Shown here: positions 24,393-34,417 of the stretch, piece after piece
How the letters are laid out: each line of letters begins with the position of its first letter
Position numbering within the stretch: position 1 is the stretch's first letter
Origin: Holothuria scabra
Lineage: Eukaryota > Echinodermata > Holothuroidea > Aspidochirotida > Holothuriidae
Assembly: GCA_037179385.1 (NCBI GenBank)
Contig: CM074193.1
Coordinates: 40,022,846 to 40,086,845 of the forward strand
Direction of reading: 5' to 3'
Length of the DNA stretch: 64,000 nt
Notes under the pieces: model-generated
The model's database searches: none
What the model was told of the DNA's origin: nothing
Seen by the model: only the letters and a program-made list of their open reading frames with translations
Position numbers and translations under genes: made by a program

Positions 24393-25455
24393 AGCTCACA
24401 CATGTACACAGTACATGTGTGAGGTTATAAAATGGGCCAGATGGCGTCAACTTTTTAACAAAAGCCTGCTCCATTTCCATTTGTGGAGATTTGGTCCTGA
24501 AATTTTGGTATATGATTGTTTGCCAGTACAGCATTAGAACCCACCTACTTTCATTCCAATGTAGGAGTGTTATGCATAATTTTTTAGCTATTTATGTAGA
24601 GCAGAGTTCATTGTGCCTGCTTAACAGTTAGCTGTTTATTCATTGTGCTGACTGCAGCTACTTGGTTGTGTGTTCAATTGCTGTCTTGCAAATGCCTTGC
24701 AAGCAGACTGTTGTTTGATGTCTGACTCACCTGTGGACACGGATCAGTGGTTTTTGCAATCACAGTGTCTTGGGATAATAGCACTGTATTGTGAAGAGAA
24801 CTTCATGGACTGAGCAGCTATACTTGACACACAAAATTGGGAGCAATTCTGTGGTCAAGTGTAGCCTACAAGAAAGGAAATAGGCTTAATGTGGTGGGGA
24901 CATCTGTTCTGTTTCTAGATCAATTCAGTTGGTCAAGGCAAGTAATTGTGATAACTCTTTGATTTCAAGTGCAGTAGGAGAGCCATTTGAGGAGTGATGC
25001 ATGTTTTTATTTTACCAGTGCAAATTCACGCAGTGTTTCTTATGGAGTTACAGGAGAAACTAAATGTACTTTGCAGTACTTTAAAATATGCTTGATACAT
25101 TCTACATATTTAAAAGTTTTTCCAAAATGAACCTAATTAAATTTGTATAGCCCAACAGATTTTCTTAATTTTACAAACTTTCGCAGTAGTATTTGTAGAT
25201 CTGTCAATTAGGTTGTTTTCTTTCTGATGTAAAAGTTTTCACTTTTTGAAAGAGGAAGGGGGACCTTTTAGCCTACCTTGTGATTTTGCAGTTGGGTTTT
25301 GAGTTCTTTGGTCTTTTTGTACCTGTTATTTACCATTGTTTAGGTAAGGAGGTTTTGTGGAAACAGATGAAGAAGTAATAAAAGTTGGTTCTTTGAGTTG
25401 CAATTTTTTACAGACAAGAGAGAATGTGTGAGCTACAACAGCATTGCTGTTCTAG
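24393..25455 (+). mobile_element. H element 2, complete (1063 bp): Helitron2/Helentron-like, non-autonomous
   Basis: It starts in a T-run with AGCTCACACAT (24393-24403) and a perfect 13-bp stem, 3-nt loop palindrome (24395-24423). Near the other end, ATGTGTGAGCT (25424-25434) is the exact 11-bp inverse of the 5' terminus but lies about 21 nt inside, so the inverted repeats are asymmetric. The 3' stem-loop AACAGCA-T-TGCTGTT (25437-25451) is followed directly by CTAG (25452-25455), and the flank begins with T. Asymmetric inverted repeats, a terminal stem-loop and a T-T target fit Helitron2/Helentron elements. No ORF of note. Confidence 0.75.
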
Positions 25456-26222
25456 TATTGTTGATGTGGCGAAAAAGGGAGGGCTAGGGCCGTAAGTCCC
25501 CACCCCTTAATCCGCGCCAGAAGTCGGATGCTTTAACCACTTGACCATGCCGTCGGTTATTTACTCTCTCATAACTCAACTGCAAACCAGACTTGACTGA
25601 ACAATATCATGTGAATCATCTATTAGTATCCTTACTGAACGCATCTCTCCTCTCTGTTTCTTGTTTTTTCATGTCATGTGTGTTTGTTTTCTTCCTCTTA
25701 ATTTCTATTCCAAATTCTTATTCTTGTTTTGTCCTATTTTATTTTCCTTATTCGCTATCCCTTCGCTATCCTTTCTCGTTCCTGTTCCTGATTTATTCAG
25801 CCTTTCCTCAGATGAGGAGAAAGTCATCCTACTCCCCTTCTTTCCCCCCTCCCGTCAATTAATTGACATTAAAGATTATCCCTATCAATTTCACTGACCA
25901 CTGAACTGTGCACTATGTACGGCATTGTAGAGACTTTGTACGTGTCAGAAAATTCGTGGAACTAGTATATACAATGAATGTTGGCCACAAAAAGCCAGCA
26001 ATTTACCCTCAAATTTCTCTTCGTAGGCCAACTCGTTCGCTTGTGGTAATTGATATTATGTTCAAAAGGTTAAAATTGACCTTCGTGGGTAATTTTTATG
26101 CCGACCCTCAGATGTGCGTCACGAAAGTTAAAAACGAAAGCACTTTTTCGTGTACGGCCCGCTGCCTACTTGTGTAGGTGGTCCCATAATCAGCTGTGGT
26201 CAGCTAGTGTGGGGCGAATTTG
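25456..26222. other. no gene recognised; tRNA-like fragment
   Basis: On the - strand 25486-25556 resembles the 5' half of a tRNA, with an A-box-like TGGTCAAGTGG, but there is no matching 3' half. It is probably a SINE-head relic. The hydrophobic frames at 25593-25897 are T-rich low-complexity translations. Confidence 0.4.
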
Positions 26223-26292
26223 TAACCAGGGAGTTACAACAGACCCTGTTGTAACTTATCTCAGGGAGGTGTTAATAACACCTCTCTGGTTA
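26223..26292. repeat. 70-bp palindromic element folding as a three-way junction
   Basis: The outer inverted repeat is TAACCAGGGAG/CTCTCTGGTTA (10 of 11 pair). Inside are two perfect hairpins: GTTACAACAG-ACC-CTGTTGTAAC at 26233-26255, and GAGGTGTTA-A-TAACACCTC at 26266-26284. The sequence can form a cruciform with two arms. It may be a tiny MITE; no target duplication is obvious. Confidence 0.85.
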
Positions 26293-26818
26293 TCTGTTGA
26301 AGAGATACCTTTCATTCTGTTCTGTTCAGTTCATCATGAATTGGCCAAGCCAAGCAATACCAACATAATTGTTTGAGTTCAATAAGCATAGTACAGTAGG
26401 AACTTCTTGAGTCTCTGTGTGTTATTTTAATCAGTACAGAGCCATGCAGTGTTTACTTATGGATTTATAGGTGCAACTGAATGTACTTTGCAATACCTGA
26501 GCATTTTACAGGTACACCATACATAAGTTATTAATTTCATCTTACTGCCTTATGCCTTTAAGAATACACAGTCCAGGCTTTCATGATTTTAGAAAATACA
26601 GTGATATTTAGATCTACCATAAAGCTATTTCAGATGTAGATCTACTTGCAAAATCACAAATGTTTTGTCTTCACTATTCTTTACTTCCTTGCATTTAATT
26701 TTGTAATGTAAGGAGGTGTAGGAAACGGATTACAGATAAAATTTGGTTCAACTTTGAGTTTCTCTTTTTAACAGACAAAACAGGTTGTGTGAGCTTCACA
26801 ACAACATTGCTGTTCTAG

Positions 26819-26931
26819 TTTGAACATGCTAGTATAACATTTTAGTCCAAAGATAATGGTACATGATGGCATTATTTGAAATGGGAAATTGATGTATCAA
26901 CGAAAACTCAAAGCATTTTTGCATTCTGGTT
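26819..26931 (+). mobile_element. E element 3, 3' end
   Basis: TTTGAACATGCTAGTATAAC, AAGATAATGG, ACATGATGGCA, a diverged subterminal repeat (GTATCAACGAAAAC) and GCATTTTTGCATTCTGGTT match the 3' ends at 8055-8162 and 57657-57760. It abuts the CTAG end of H element 1, consistent with H1 having inserted into the T-run of E3. Confidence 0.7.
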
Positions 26932-26939
26932 TATAACTT

Positions 26940-27240
26940 CCTTTAATTCAGAGGCGTAGCTACAGAGGGCTGTGTCGATTGCCTCTTGGCTCTGAAAAGT
27001 GAAAAATTCGAAAATTTGCAATATGATACACCAGTTACCTACAGTGCTGTTTTCCTAACTTTTCCTTCATAAACTTCCGAACTCTTTCCAATGAAAGTTC
27101 CATATTTGTGACTATTTCTTTAAAAAGGTTAGGGCTGAACCGGAACTAGGATCCGGCTGGAACTATCGGGACGGAACCCATATTGTGCCAAGTTTAGGTT
27201 CCGGCCAGATCCATTTTTAAGTACCTGGCTGAACTTTATA
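26940..27240. repeat. dispersed-repeat fragments, inverted partner of 32543-32594
   Basis: GGCGTAGCTAC at 26952-26962 resembles the hAT-type CAGTGGCGTAGC end. TTCCAATGAAAGTTCCAT at 27090-27107 parallels 47048-47065. GGGCTGAACCGGAACT (27130-27145) is partly inverted at 32543-32594 (CCGATTCCGGCC, GTGCAGCCCTA). Confidence 0.5.
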
Positions 27241-27374
27241 CTTGCTTCAAGTCACATACTTTCAGAGTTTGATTTAAATTATTAAGAGGCAAATGAAAGG
27301 AAAAAGACTGAGAGTATTCTTTCCAGTTCTTTTTTTGATCCCTTGACGAGTGCCGAAGGCAGACAAAGAATCTA

Positions 27375-28462
27375 TTCGATGGTGATGTGGTGTGTATGCG
27401 GGTGTGCGTGGGTGTGTGTGTGTGTGTGTGTGAGACGCTTTTGCTTGTAAACGGCGACATCTTCAGAAGGGTAAGTGTGACTAATCTCATGCTTGGTGTG
27501 TAGGTTGCCTTGTTGAGTTGATGAACTCTATAGTTTTTGGTTGAGGTCAAACGTCTTTTAGCTTCACCAGAGGTCAAATAGTAAATTCCTGAGATATTGC
27601 TTGGAAACACAGTATCTCAAAGAGAGTAAGTGTGACTAATATTTTATTTAGTGTGTGGGTTGACCATATTGATTAGATGATCCCTATAGATTTTCGAGGA
27701 GGTCAAAGGTCATTTGGGGGTCACCAGAAGTGAAATGTTAAATCCCTTAGAAATTGCTTTCAAACACACTATCTCAAGGAGGGTAATTGTGACTTATCTC
27801 CTATTTGGTGTCTGGGTTATCATGTTGAGTAGATGATCTTTCGTTTTTGGTGGAGGTCAAAGGTCATTTGGGGTCATGGAAAGTCAAAAGGTCAAAACCT
27901 TGTGGACACAATATCGAGAGAAAGGTACGTGTGACTATGCTCATATTTTGTGTGTGGGTTGGCCATAATGAGTAAATAATCTTTGTCGTTTTGGTGGAGG
28001 TCAAAGGTCATTTGGGGTCACGGAAGGTCAAAATGTCAAAACCTTGAGGACACAATATCGAGAGAAAGGTACGTGTGACTATGCTCATATTTTGTGTATG
28101 GGTTGGCCATAATGAGTAAATAATCTTTGTCGTTTTGGTGGAGGTCAAAGGTCGTTTGGGGTCAGCAGAGGTCACAGTCTAACAAATTTGTTTGTACAGT
28201 ATTACAAGAAAGGCATCTTGTAGGGTCCTCATACTTGGCATGTAGGTGGTGCATAGGAATAAATGATCCCTATATTTTTGGTGGAGGTCAAAGGTTATGT
28301 TGGGTCACCGGTTGTTAAATTATGAAAACCTTGTTTACATGATACCTGAAGGTAGGAAGCTTGAACAGATTTCATACTTCGCATTTGGATGCGTTATACT
28401 AAGGGAGAGAGCCCATCGTTTTGGTGGAGATCAAAGGTCATTTGGGGTCACCAGTGGACAAA
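27375..28462 (+). mobile_element. E element 4 (left part): tandem monomers with three perfect DR1 sites
   Basis: A degenerate 5' end leads to (TG)n at 27405-27432, TTGTAAAC, and about seven monomers. Perfect AGGTCA-A-AGGTCA sites lie at 27700-27712, 27854-27866 and 27998-28010. One-mismatch copies lie at 28142, 28285 and 28428. The monomers at 27904-28047 and 28048-28191 are almost identical, so this stretch amplified recently. A 413-bp MITE interrupts the array at 28463. Confidence 0.75.
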
Positions 28463-28875
28463 GGGTGCTTTTACACTTGATCCCGATCTGATCGCCTGCA
28501 CCGGATCTGATCCGCTGCTCGAGATCAAATTTGTAGTGTAAATGCAGATCAGATCCGGATCTGATCGCCCGATTTTGATTGGGGGAGGATTAGATCCCCG
28601 CGCAGGCGATCAAATCTGTAGTGTAAATGCTCGCCGGATCAACGGTGACAGGAGGTACGGTGTGCATGGTACATGTACAGGGTCTTTTTTTGTTTACACT
28701 TTTGTGCGCAGGCGCGTGTGCCTGTATTTCGTAATTCATTTGGGGCGACTTTCGCTTAAGCACAGAGAAGGATCAGAGTGCGAGACAAGTGTAAATGCAC
28801 CAGGATCCAGCCATACACGTAATTCGATACGCTGATAACATCGGACGATCAGATCCGGATCAAGTGCAAAAACCC
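28463..28875. mobile_element. 413-bp MITE with 30-bp inverted termini and AAA target duplication
   Basis: Left terminus 28463-28494 and right terminus 28846-28875 are imperfect inverted repeats starting GGGT and sharing CACTTGATCC and ATCTGATCG. AAA flanks both sides (28460-28462 and 28876-28878). The E monomer consensus GGTCAAAGTCT gives the empty site, so the boundaries are well supported. The inside holds a perfect 20-bp palindrome GATCAGATCCGGATCTGATC (28547-28566) and direct repeats of GTAGTGTAAATGC. A 3-bp duplication with GGG-starting termini recalls PIF/Harbinger, but the superfamily is not certain. Confidence 0.85.
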
Positions 28876-29215
28876 AAAGTCTTAACTTCTTGTTGACACG
28901 ATATTTGATGGTGGGAAGCGTAGATAGATTTCATGCATGATATGTTAATGCATTATGGTCAGGAGCAGAATTCTCTTGTTTTTGGTGGAGGTCAAATGTC
29001 ATCTGGGCTCGCAAGGGGTCAAAATCCTAAAACCGTGTTTACATAATTTCTCATGGCTGGAGTCTTAGATTCTGGAATATTTCACACATGTTATGTGGGT
29101 GCGATGTAGTGAACAGAACCCTAGTTCTAGGTGGTCAAATGTCATCTGAGATCTTAATGTAGGAAACTTGGGTGCCTTTCACATATACTTTGTGGATGCA
29201 TTACGGAGCACTGTC
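28876..29215 (+). mobile_element. E element 4 (right part)
   Basis: The array resumes after the MITE with AAAGTCTTAACTTCTTGTTGACACGATA split over consensus positions. Two to three diverged monomers follow (AGGTCAAATGTCA at 28989-29001), then fade near 29215. Confidence 0.65.
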
Positions 29216-29689
29216 AATTTGAGAGAAAAAAAAACATTACGGAGCAGTATCAACTTGAAAAGAAAAAAAAACAGACTTAAATTTCAGCGGCAAGGAATCA
29301 CTAAGCCTTTTGGCTTTCTATTCTTTAAACTAACAGATAAGACTTTTAAATGTGTCAACAACACATGGCCAGCCCAGGGGTGGATTTAGGATGGGTCCAG
29401 GGGACTCGCCGCATTTCAAAAAAGAACGTTTTTACTTTTTTAATTCATAAAACAATAATAAGTCCCTATTCCACTGAAATAGGTCCATGTGATGTGTCAT
29501 ATTTGCTGAATTACACCCCCTTATATTCCTTGACTTTGTCCCTTATTCACAACAAATAACCCATGCAGTTTGTTTGGCAAATTTCTGATCATTTTGCATT
29601 TTTTCATTTTTTTAATTGCCTTAAACAATTGTGATTGCAAAGAAAAAACCAAAATATCGACTGCTTCAATTCTGCTTTCAAACCCCGGG
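29216..29689. other. no gene recognised
   Basis: It contains A-rich tracts at 29226-29272 and a G-rich repeat edge at 29378-29410. No supported gene. Confidence 0.4.
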
Positions 29690-30430
29690 GAATGCCATTT
29701 CTGGGTGTCTAAGGGGATGCGATTTCCAAACTTTTCTGAACACTTAGCGCCAAGTGATTGTGGCACTCTGCTTAGATAGTTTTCTGAGTAACTTGAACAC
29801 TATTTCAGGCTGGGGAGTTGGGTTGCGAGTTTTCCAAATTTTCTGCATATCTGCTCAAACTGATGGCAGTGCTCCAGTTGAATAGTCCATCCTCCAGCTC
29901 CCCCAGGATAACAAAAAAGTTACTGCTTAGGTTCTACTTACAAGCATGAGGAACGCCTTTTCTGGTTTTCTGAGTAGCCATGATTTTTCAAAATTTTCAA
30001 CGCTCTGTGCCAACCGATTGTGACGGTCCGCTAACTGTAGTCTTTCGGTAATGATTGTATTTTTCTGTCCCCCTTCCCAAACTGAAATGTTCCCGTCCCT
30101 ACGCCTATGCATGTGTGTTTTACCTCTTATGGCGTGATTATAAATAAACTATAACTTTCAATACCTGAGACATACAGTTCATAGGTTTTGAACATCAGTG
30201 ACATTTTTATTGTGAATTTAAATGGCAATTGTTAGTGCTTGTCTCAAAATTTTCGTTTACTCATTGCCTGTGAAAACAAGAATAGTTTCACCATTTTCAC
30301 ATTTTTCCATCCGCTAATTTCCGTTTTGGGCCATCTTGAGAATTCGTAAAGTCAAACATTTTCTGGTACGCTTTGCGCCAACCCGTGGTAATGCTCGGCC
30401 TAGACAGTCCTGCTGGTGTTAACGCCCTCT
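29690..30430 (-). repeat. three GGAGCGCCACC-family fragments
   Basis: Copies lie near 29690-29785, 29930-30030 and 30330-30430. Each contains GCGCCAA or GTGCCAA, then GTGGCACTCTGC, GACGGTCCGC or AATGCTCGGC, and an adjacent GATTTTCAAA or TTTTCTG block. Spacing is irregular, so this is probably clustered insertion and not a clean tandem. Confidence 0.5.
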
Positions 30431-31042
30431 CCCATACTTTCCATTCTGCCACATCAAACTTTGCCTTCCCCGGCAAAAATCCTACATCTTCCACTGTGTT
30501 GTCCTGCATATGATAGTAGCAAAGAAATCAAGTGCTGTATCAAAAACATCATACTGTAATAGTAGAGTGGTTACGAATAATTAATATCCAAAATTGATGT
30601 TAAGTTGCACTTCATATAGTTTTGGCTTGTTTACTGAGAAAACTCTCAAACACCCAAGTCCCAGAGTGAGATCAAGTCCTGAGGTCATCTTCCTCTTTCT
30701 CAGCGTCATAATACTTAAATGGAAAGCAAGCAACAAATGTCAAATTTTAGTCAATTAATCAGAGAGGAAAGATGACACTCCATGCTTGATTAGAAAAGTA
30801 CAACAGTACCCAGGGATTGAGCACAAATCTTTTGTTACACTGTACACTATTGTACATTTCTTTAATTATATTTAATCATATTAAGTTCATTACATTTAAG
30901 TACATTTTATATATTTTAAATGATTCAATCTGTCACAAATCAGCTCCATACTGCGAGTAAATAAGACTATCCTTTCAAAGTTAGTAACATGTATAATTTG
31001 ACTACAGGCACTATACAATGCATTTGAATACCAGTTTCGACT
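30431..31042. other. no gene recognised
   Basis: AT-rich intronic sequence without a visible feature. Confidence 0.45.
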
Positions 31043-32543
31043 TGAACTTTAAGAGCCCATGAAATGACTCAATGACAACATTTGGAGTCATTCTCTGACA
31101 CTATCTGTTAACAAAAAAAGCATTTATTTTAAAAAATTCTGCCCCACAAACGAAAAATGCCCAAGTGAAATGGTACCCCTCTCAGCACAACAGCTGAAAA
31201 ATGTAAAAAATGTAAAAGTGCATTGAACCAAGAATGACGTCATCACAGGAACCAAACTTCACAGTGTGTGTATTGTAATGCTATGTTTAAGTAACATTTT
31301 GCTCACAGATTTCGTAGCATGAGACTGAACAAACAATTTCTGAATTCTATCCGAAGAATGTCCCAGTATAAAGCCAATAATATATCAATCAAAATGTGAA
31401 ATTCTCACTCCCAATTCCTCAAAAGAGGAATCTTGTCATTATTCACTTACGCTGCCCCATGCCATCATGTTAGGCCTATCAGTTTGAATTTTTGGTTCCA
31501 GCAATCTAGCCGATCTATGACTAGACAGCAATTCTTTCAACCAGAAAAGAGAAAATATTTCAACTCACATTCAGTCAGATTGTTGAATAAGAAGACTGAT
31601 ATCTCACCCGGATTCCTTTGAACGACATCCCTTCCAAGTAAATTTGTCACAAACATTAATGTGGAAATCTTACAATGGATCTTGCACTAGCATAGACTTC
31701 AAAATGCATGGAGGTGAAATAGTAACTTCATGCCAACTTTGGATAAAAATACAGAATACTTCCTTAAATAACCAAAATATCAGCTAGTCTCCTTTCCCAT
31801 TATAATCACTGTTCCTTTTCTTTGAACCAAGTCAAATTGCAGCATTAGCACATGCATCGAAAACAACACAGAACTTCTTGGTAGTATTTAAGCCACTGTG
31901 CAGAATGGTATACAGTATCATATGGGCCTGTGTAATGAGAGAATCACTGCTTCCTCCCCAATAAAAATAATCGTTACATAACACTGGAGGACAAATGGAT
32001 GCAGTTACATCCCCAGGAGCCTGAGGTATTTTTCTGTGTGTATAACCTCTTACCAGGGAACTTCCAAACACTTGTATGATGTATACCAAACAATTTTCCC
32101 TGCAAGTTGGCTCAAGGAATATTGAGAAGTCACGGAACTCCATCTGCTGAACAGGGGTATGCCTAGGTGTTGAAACCCTCTTTTCACTAGTTTTGTGAAG
32201 CAAACATAGGTTCAGATTTCAAAATGGTAATTTGTTGATTATATCAATCATTTCAGGTCATCTATACATGGTAAGATTCTGTAACATCTACAGTGCAGGG
32301 TATACTCCAAGTACACTGTAGTACACACAATGTGAAGTTGGATTCCTGTGATGAGGTCATTCTTGGTTCAATGCACTTTTACATTTTTTAGCTGCTGTGC
32401 TGGAAGGGATACCATTTCACTTGAGCATTTCTCTTTCGTGGGGTGGGATTTTTTAAAATAAATGCTCTTTTTGTTAATAGATATTTTCAGAGGATGACCC
32501 TATATCATTGTTACTATTCATTTCATGGGCTCTTTAAAAAAAA
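31043..32543. mobile_element. 1.5-kb element with about 230-bp inverted termini
   Basis: Left arm 31043-31277 and right arm 32316-32543 are inverted copies, clearly related along their whole length. Shared words include AAGAGCCCATGAAATGA, AAGTGAAATGGTA, TGTAAAAGTGCATTGAACCA and TCATCACAGGAA. The spacer of about 1.04 kb holds a 123-codon - strand frame (31832-32203) that I do not recognise. Long inverted termini suggest a fold-back DNA transposon. Within the intron transcript the arms could pair. Confidence 0.8.
31832..32203 (-). CDS. unrecognised 123-codon frame in the spacer of the inverted repeat
   Basis: One of the longer open frames in the window, from Met at 32203 to a stop at 31832. 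It encodes no motif I can assign. It includes FGSSLVRGYTHRK and a C-terminal KKFCVVFDACANAAI. It could be a remnant of a transposase carried by the surrounding element, or chance. No splice sites or promoter support it. Confidence 0.2.
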   Translation of the reverse strand: MLHKTSEKRVSTPRHTPVQQMEFRDFSIFLEPTCRENCLVYIIQVFGSSLVRGYTHRKIPQAPGDVTASICPPVLCNDYFYWGGSSDSLITQAHMILYTILHSGLNTTKKFCVVFDACANAAI

Positions 32544-32958
32544 AGTTCCGATTCCGGCCAGATCCAAATTTTCAGTTTCGGTGCAGCCCTAAAAAACAAA
32601 TAAAATTTTCCGCTCGCTTCGCTCGCCCCAAGTTTTAACTAAAACATTTTTTAACAAAAAAAAAATATATATATCAGGTGGGAAATGCCTGTCCCTTCAC
32701 CTCCGTTGACCCCGTCTGGTTGGGCCCATTTTTTTCTTTCCGTACCTCACTTCAATTGGCAATAACCCCCATCCATATTATTTCTTAACATTTGATCTCC
32801 TTTTATTTTCCTCTCCCTCTCCCTTCCTCTTTCCCACCCATATTTTACTTCGACTGTACCAGAGTGGTTGCTTCGATCTCTTATTAGTCGTCAACCTTCC
32901 TGCTACTATTGGCAAATTGATGCCGATTTGTCACACTCTTTTTTCATTTTTCGAACAG
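32544..32958. other. intron 3' end with repeat fragments
   Basis: The inverted partner of 27128-27160 (about 32543-32594) is followed by TTCCGCTCGCTTCGCTCGCC (32607-32626), a self-complementary word common to dispersed repeats. A T/C-rich stretch from about 32800 leads into the acceptor. Confidence 0.45.
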
Positions 32959-33428
32959 GTCGCATTACCAACATTGGAAGTGTCATGTGCAGAAGAACAT
33001 ACGAGGCGTTCTCTTGCTATGCTATTTCGAAGTACGGCGTGGAGGCCTTTACACAATGTCTACGGAAAGAGGTGAAACTATCGGGGATCCACGTTAGTAT
33101 ACTGGAACCCGGCAACTTTCTGCAAGCAACCAGCCTATACACTCATGACAAAGTAAATACAATAGCACAGGAATTGTGGACCGGAATGTCCGAGGAATGC
33201 CGTACCCATCAAAAAGAGTCTTATAAATTCATCGTCAAAATTATGCATGATTCTCTGAATGGAAGAAGCTATTCATGTGTTAAACCAGTGGTAGACTGTA
33301 TTGAACACGCCCTCCTTGCCAAACATCCTCGTATTCGTTACCTTCCTCAGGAATTTCTGTATCAAATTTTCGGGTTCTTAAGAAGTCACTTACCCGAGGA
33401 ACTTGCAGATAAACTCGGGAACTATTAA
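32959..33428 (+). CDS. BDH1-like short-chain dehydrogenase (SDR9C), last coding exon
   Basis: The exon begins with the last two bases of the split Gly codon and ends at TAA (33426-33428), encoding 155 further residues. GRITNIGSV carries the catalytic Ser, exactly 13 residues before the Tyr of CYAISKYGVEAF (YxxxK). With the Asn in the previous exon this completes the Asn-Ser-Tyr-Lys tetrad. EPGNFLQATSLY is the post-catalytic PG region in the form typical of mitochondrial D-beta-hydroxybutyrate dehydrogenase, which interconverts acetoacetate and 3-hydroxybutyrate. Retinol and 17-beta-hydroxysteroid dehydrogenases share this fold. The open frame extends 5' to 32868, but that part is intron. The C-terminus LPEELADKLGNY looks complete. 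Confidence 0.92.
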
Positions 33429-34417
33429 TGTGTTTCCTGCCAGCAAATGTATCTTTCAACTTTACAGTATCAAGTCAATGTAAAAGTGGCAACCAAGTCA
33501 AATGTGTTCAACTGTCTCATCACTATTCAGAAATATTGTTTTGTTACGGGTAATGGTTGACCTTCCAATTTAATTATTTGTACAAATTTCTGTGCACACA
33601 ATGATAGGTAATAGAACTTAGACGTTGCAAGGAGACAGAAAAATACTTAATGGCACTAAAACATGTGCCTACATGTTCTAAACATAAGAGAAGCACGAGT
33701 AAGTAACTTACAGTAATGTGAATGGTAACAGTAGAAACCACGGAGACAGAGAATATCGATAAATCAGCGTAGCGTCATTTTCTCGCCAACAATTACATCC
33801 CAAATATATAATTTTCAGCTATCTTCATCCAGGAAACAGAATATACATGATTTGCCAACGCACCCATAGCGACAGAAGATGCGGGAGGTGTGTTTTTCTC
33901 AAGTCAGATTGGCTATCTGCAAAGAGACCGAGCGAAACCAAACGTTCTGCTCCCTCAACGGAAGTTCGAAGAAGTTAGGTGGCGTTTTCATCCAATTTTT
34001 TTTTATGCGGTTTTCTCATCTGTGAACAGGAACTGACAATTTAGAGCCAATTGCAGTGATAGCGTTTTGTATGGAGTTTCCATCATGTGTACAGTTTCCC
34101 ACGTTGCCGTACCCTTAGACGTCAATCTCACATGCGTCACGTTGGGAAGGACGAAGAGGTTATTGAGGATACTTAAGACGCAATATTACCTTTTCTTTGT
34201 CTACCTTATCATAACAATGATGAAATAGTTTATGAATACGTGAATGACTGTATTGCTACACGTCTCCTTCAGTTCCTTAAATTCTTACAGGAAGATTGAA
34301 ACAGAAATCAAAGTGAGAGCTCTGACAGATCATTGATGTAAATGGTCCGAGGGCCGAGAGGTTGGTGTAATGTTGTCCTTTAGTGAACGCATACGGTAGC
34401 TTCTTTAGGAAGCAGTT

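Larger units (their letters stand above)
20712..26818 (+). mobile_element. H element 1: Helentron/Helitron2-like, interrupted by later insertions
   Basis: The 5' end AGCTCACACATG opens a palindrome at 20714-20737 (11-bp stem, 2-nt loop). The first 380 bp align with 24393-24760. The last 460 bp (from about 26360) align with 24955-25455 and end with TGTGTGAGCT (26786-26795, inverse of the 5' terminus), a stem-loop AACAACATTGCTGTT (26800-26814) and CTAG (26815-26818). The middle, about 21.1-26.35 kb, lacks a counterpart in the short copy and must be inserted or internal sequence; it includes H element 2. No Rep or helicase coding region is recognisable. Confidence 0.6.
19054..32958 (+). other. 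13.9-kb phase-1 intron of the BDH1-like gene
   Basis: The GT donor at 19054-19055 and AG acceptor at 32957-32958 are joined by reading frame: the split Gly codon and the family motif continue across the junction without loss. The acceptor has a long T-rich tract. The intron is almost filled with mobile elements (E3, H1, H2, E4, a MITE and a long inverted repeat), annotated separately. Confidence 0.85.

Noticed and set aside
27236..27610. 124-codon - strand frame
   Set aside because: It runs through the (TG)n tract and degenerate monomers of E element 4, giving His-Thr repeats.
32868..32958. N-terminal extension of the last dehydrogenase exon starting at Met 32868
   Set aside because: It lies upstream of a good acceptor, and the residues do not fit the SDR family. 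Splicing at 32959 joins the previous exon in frame within a conserved motif.
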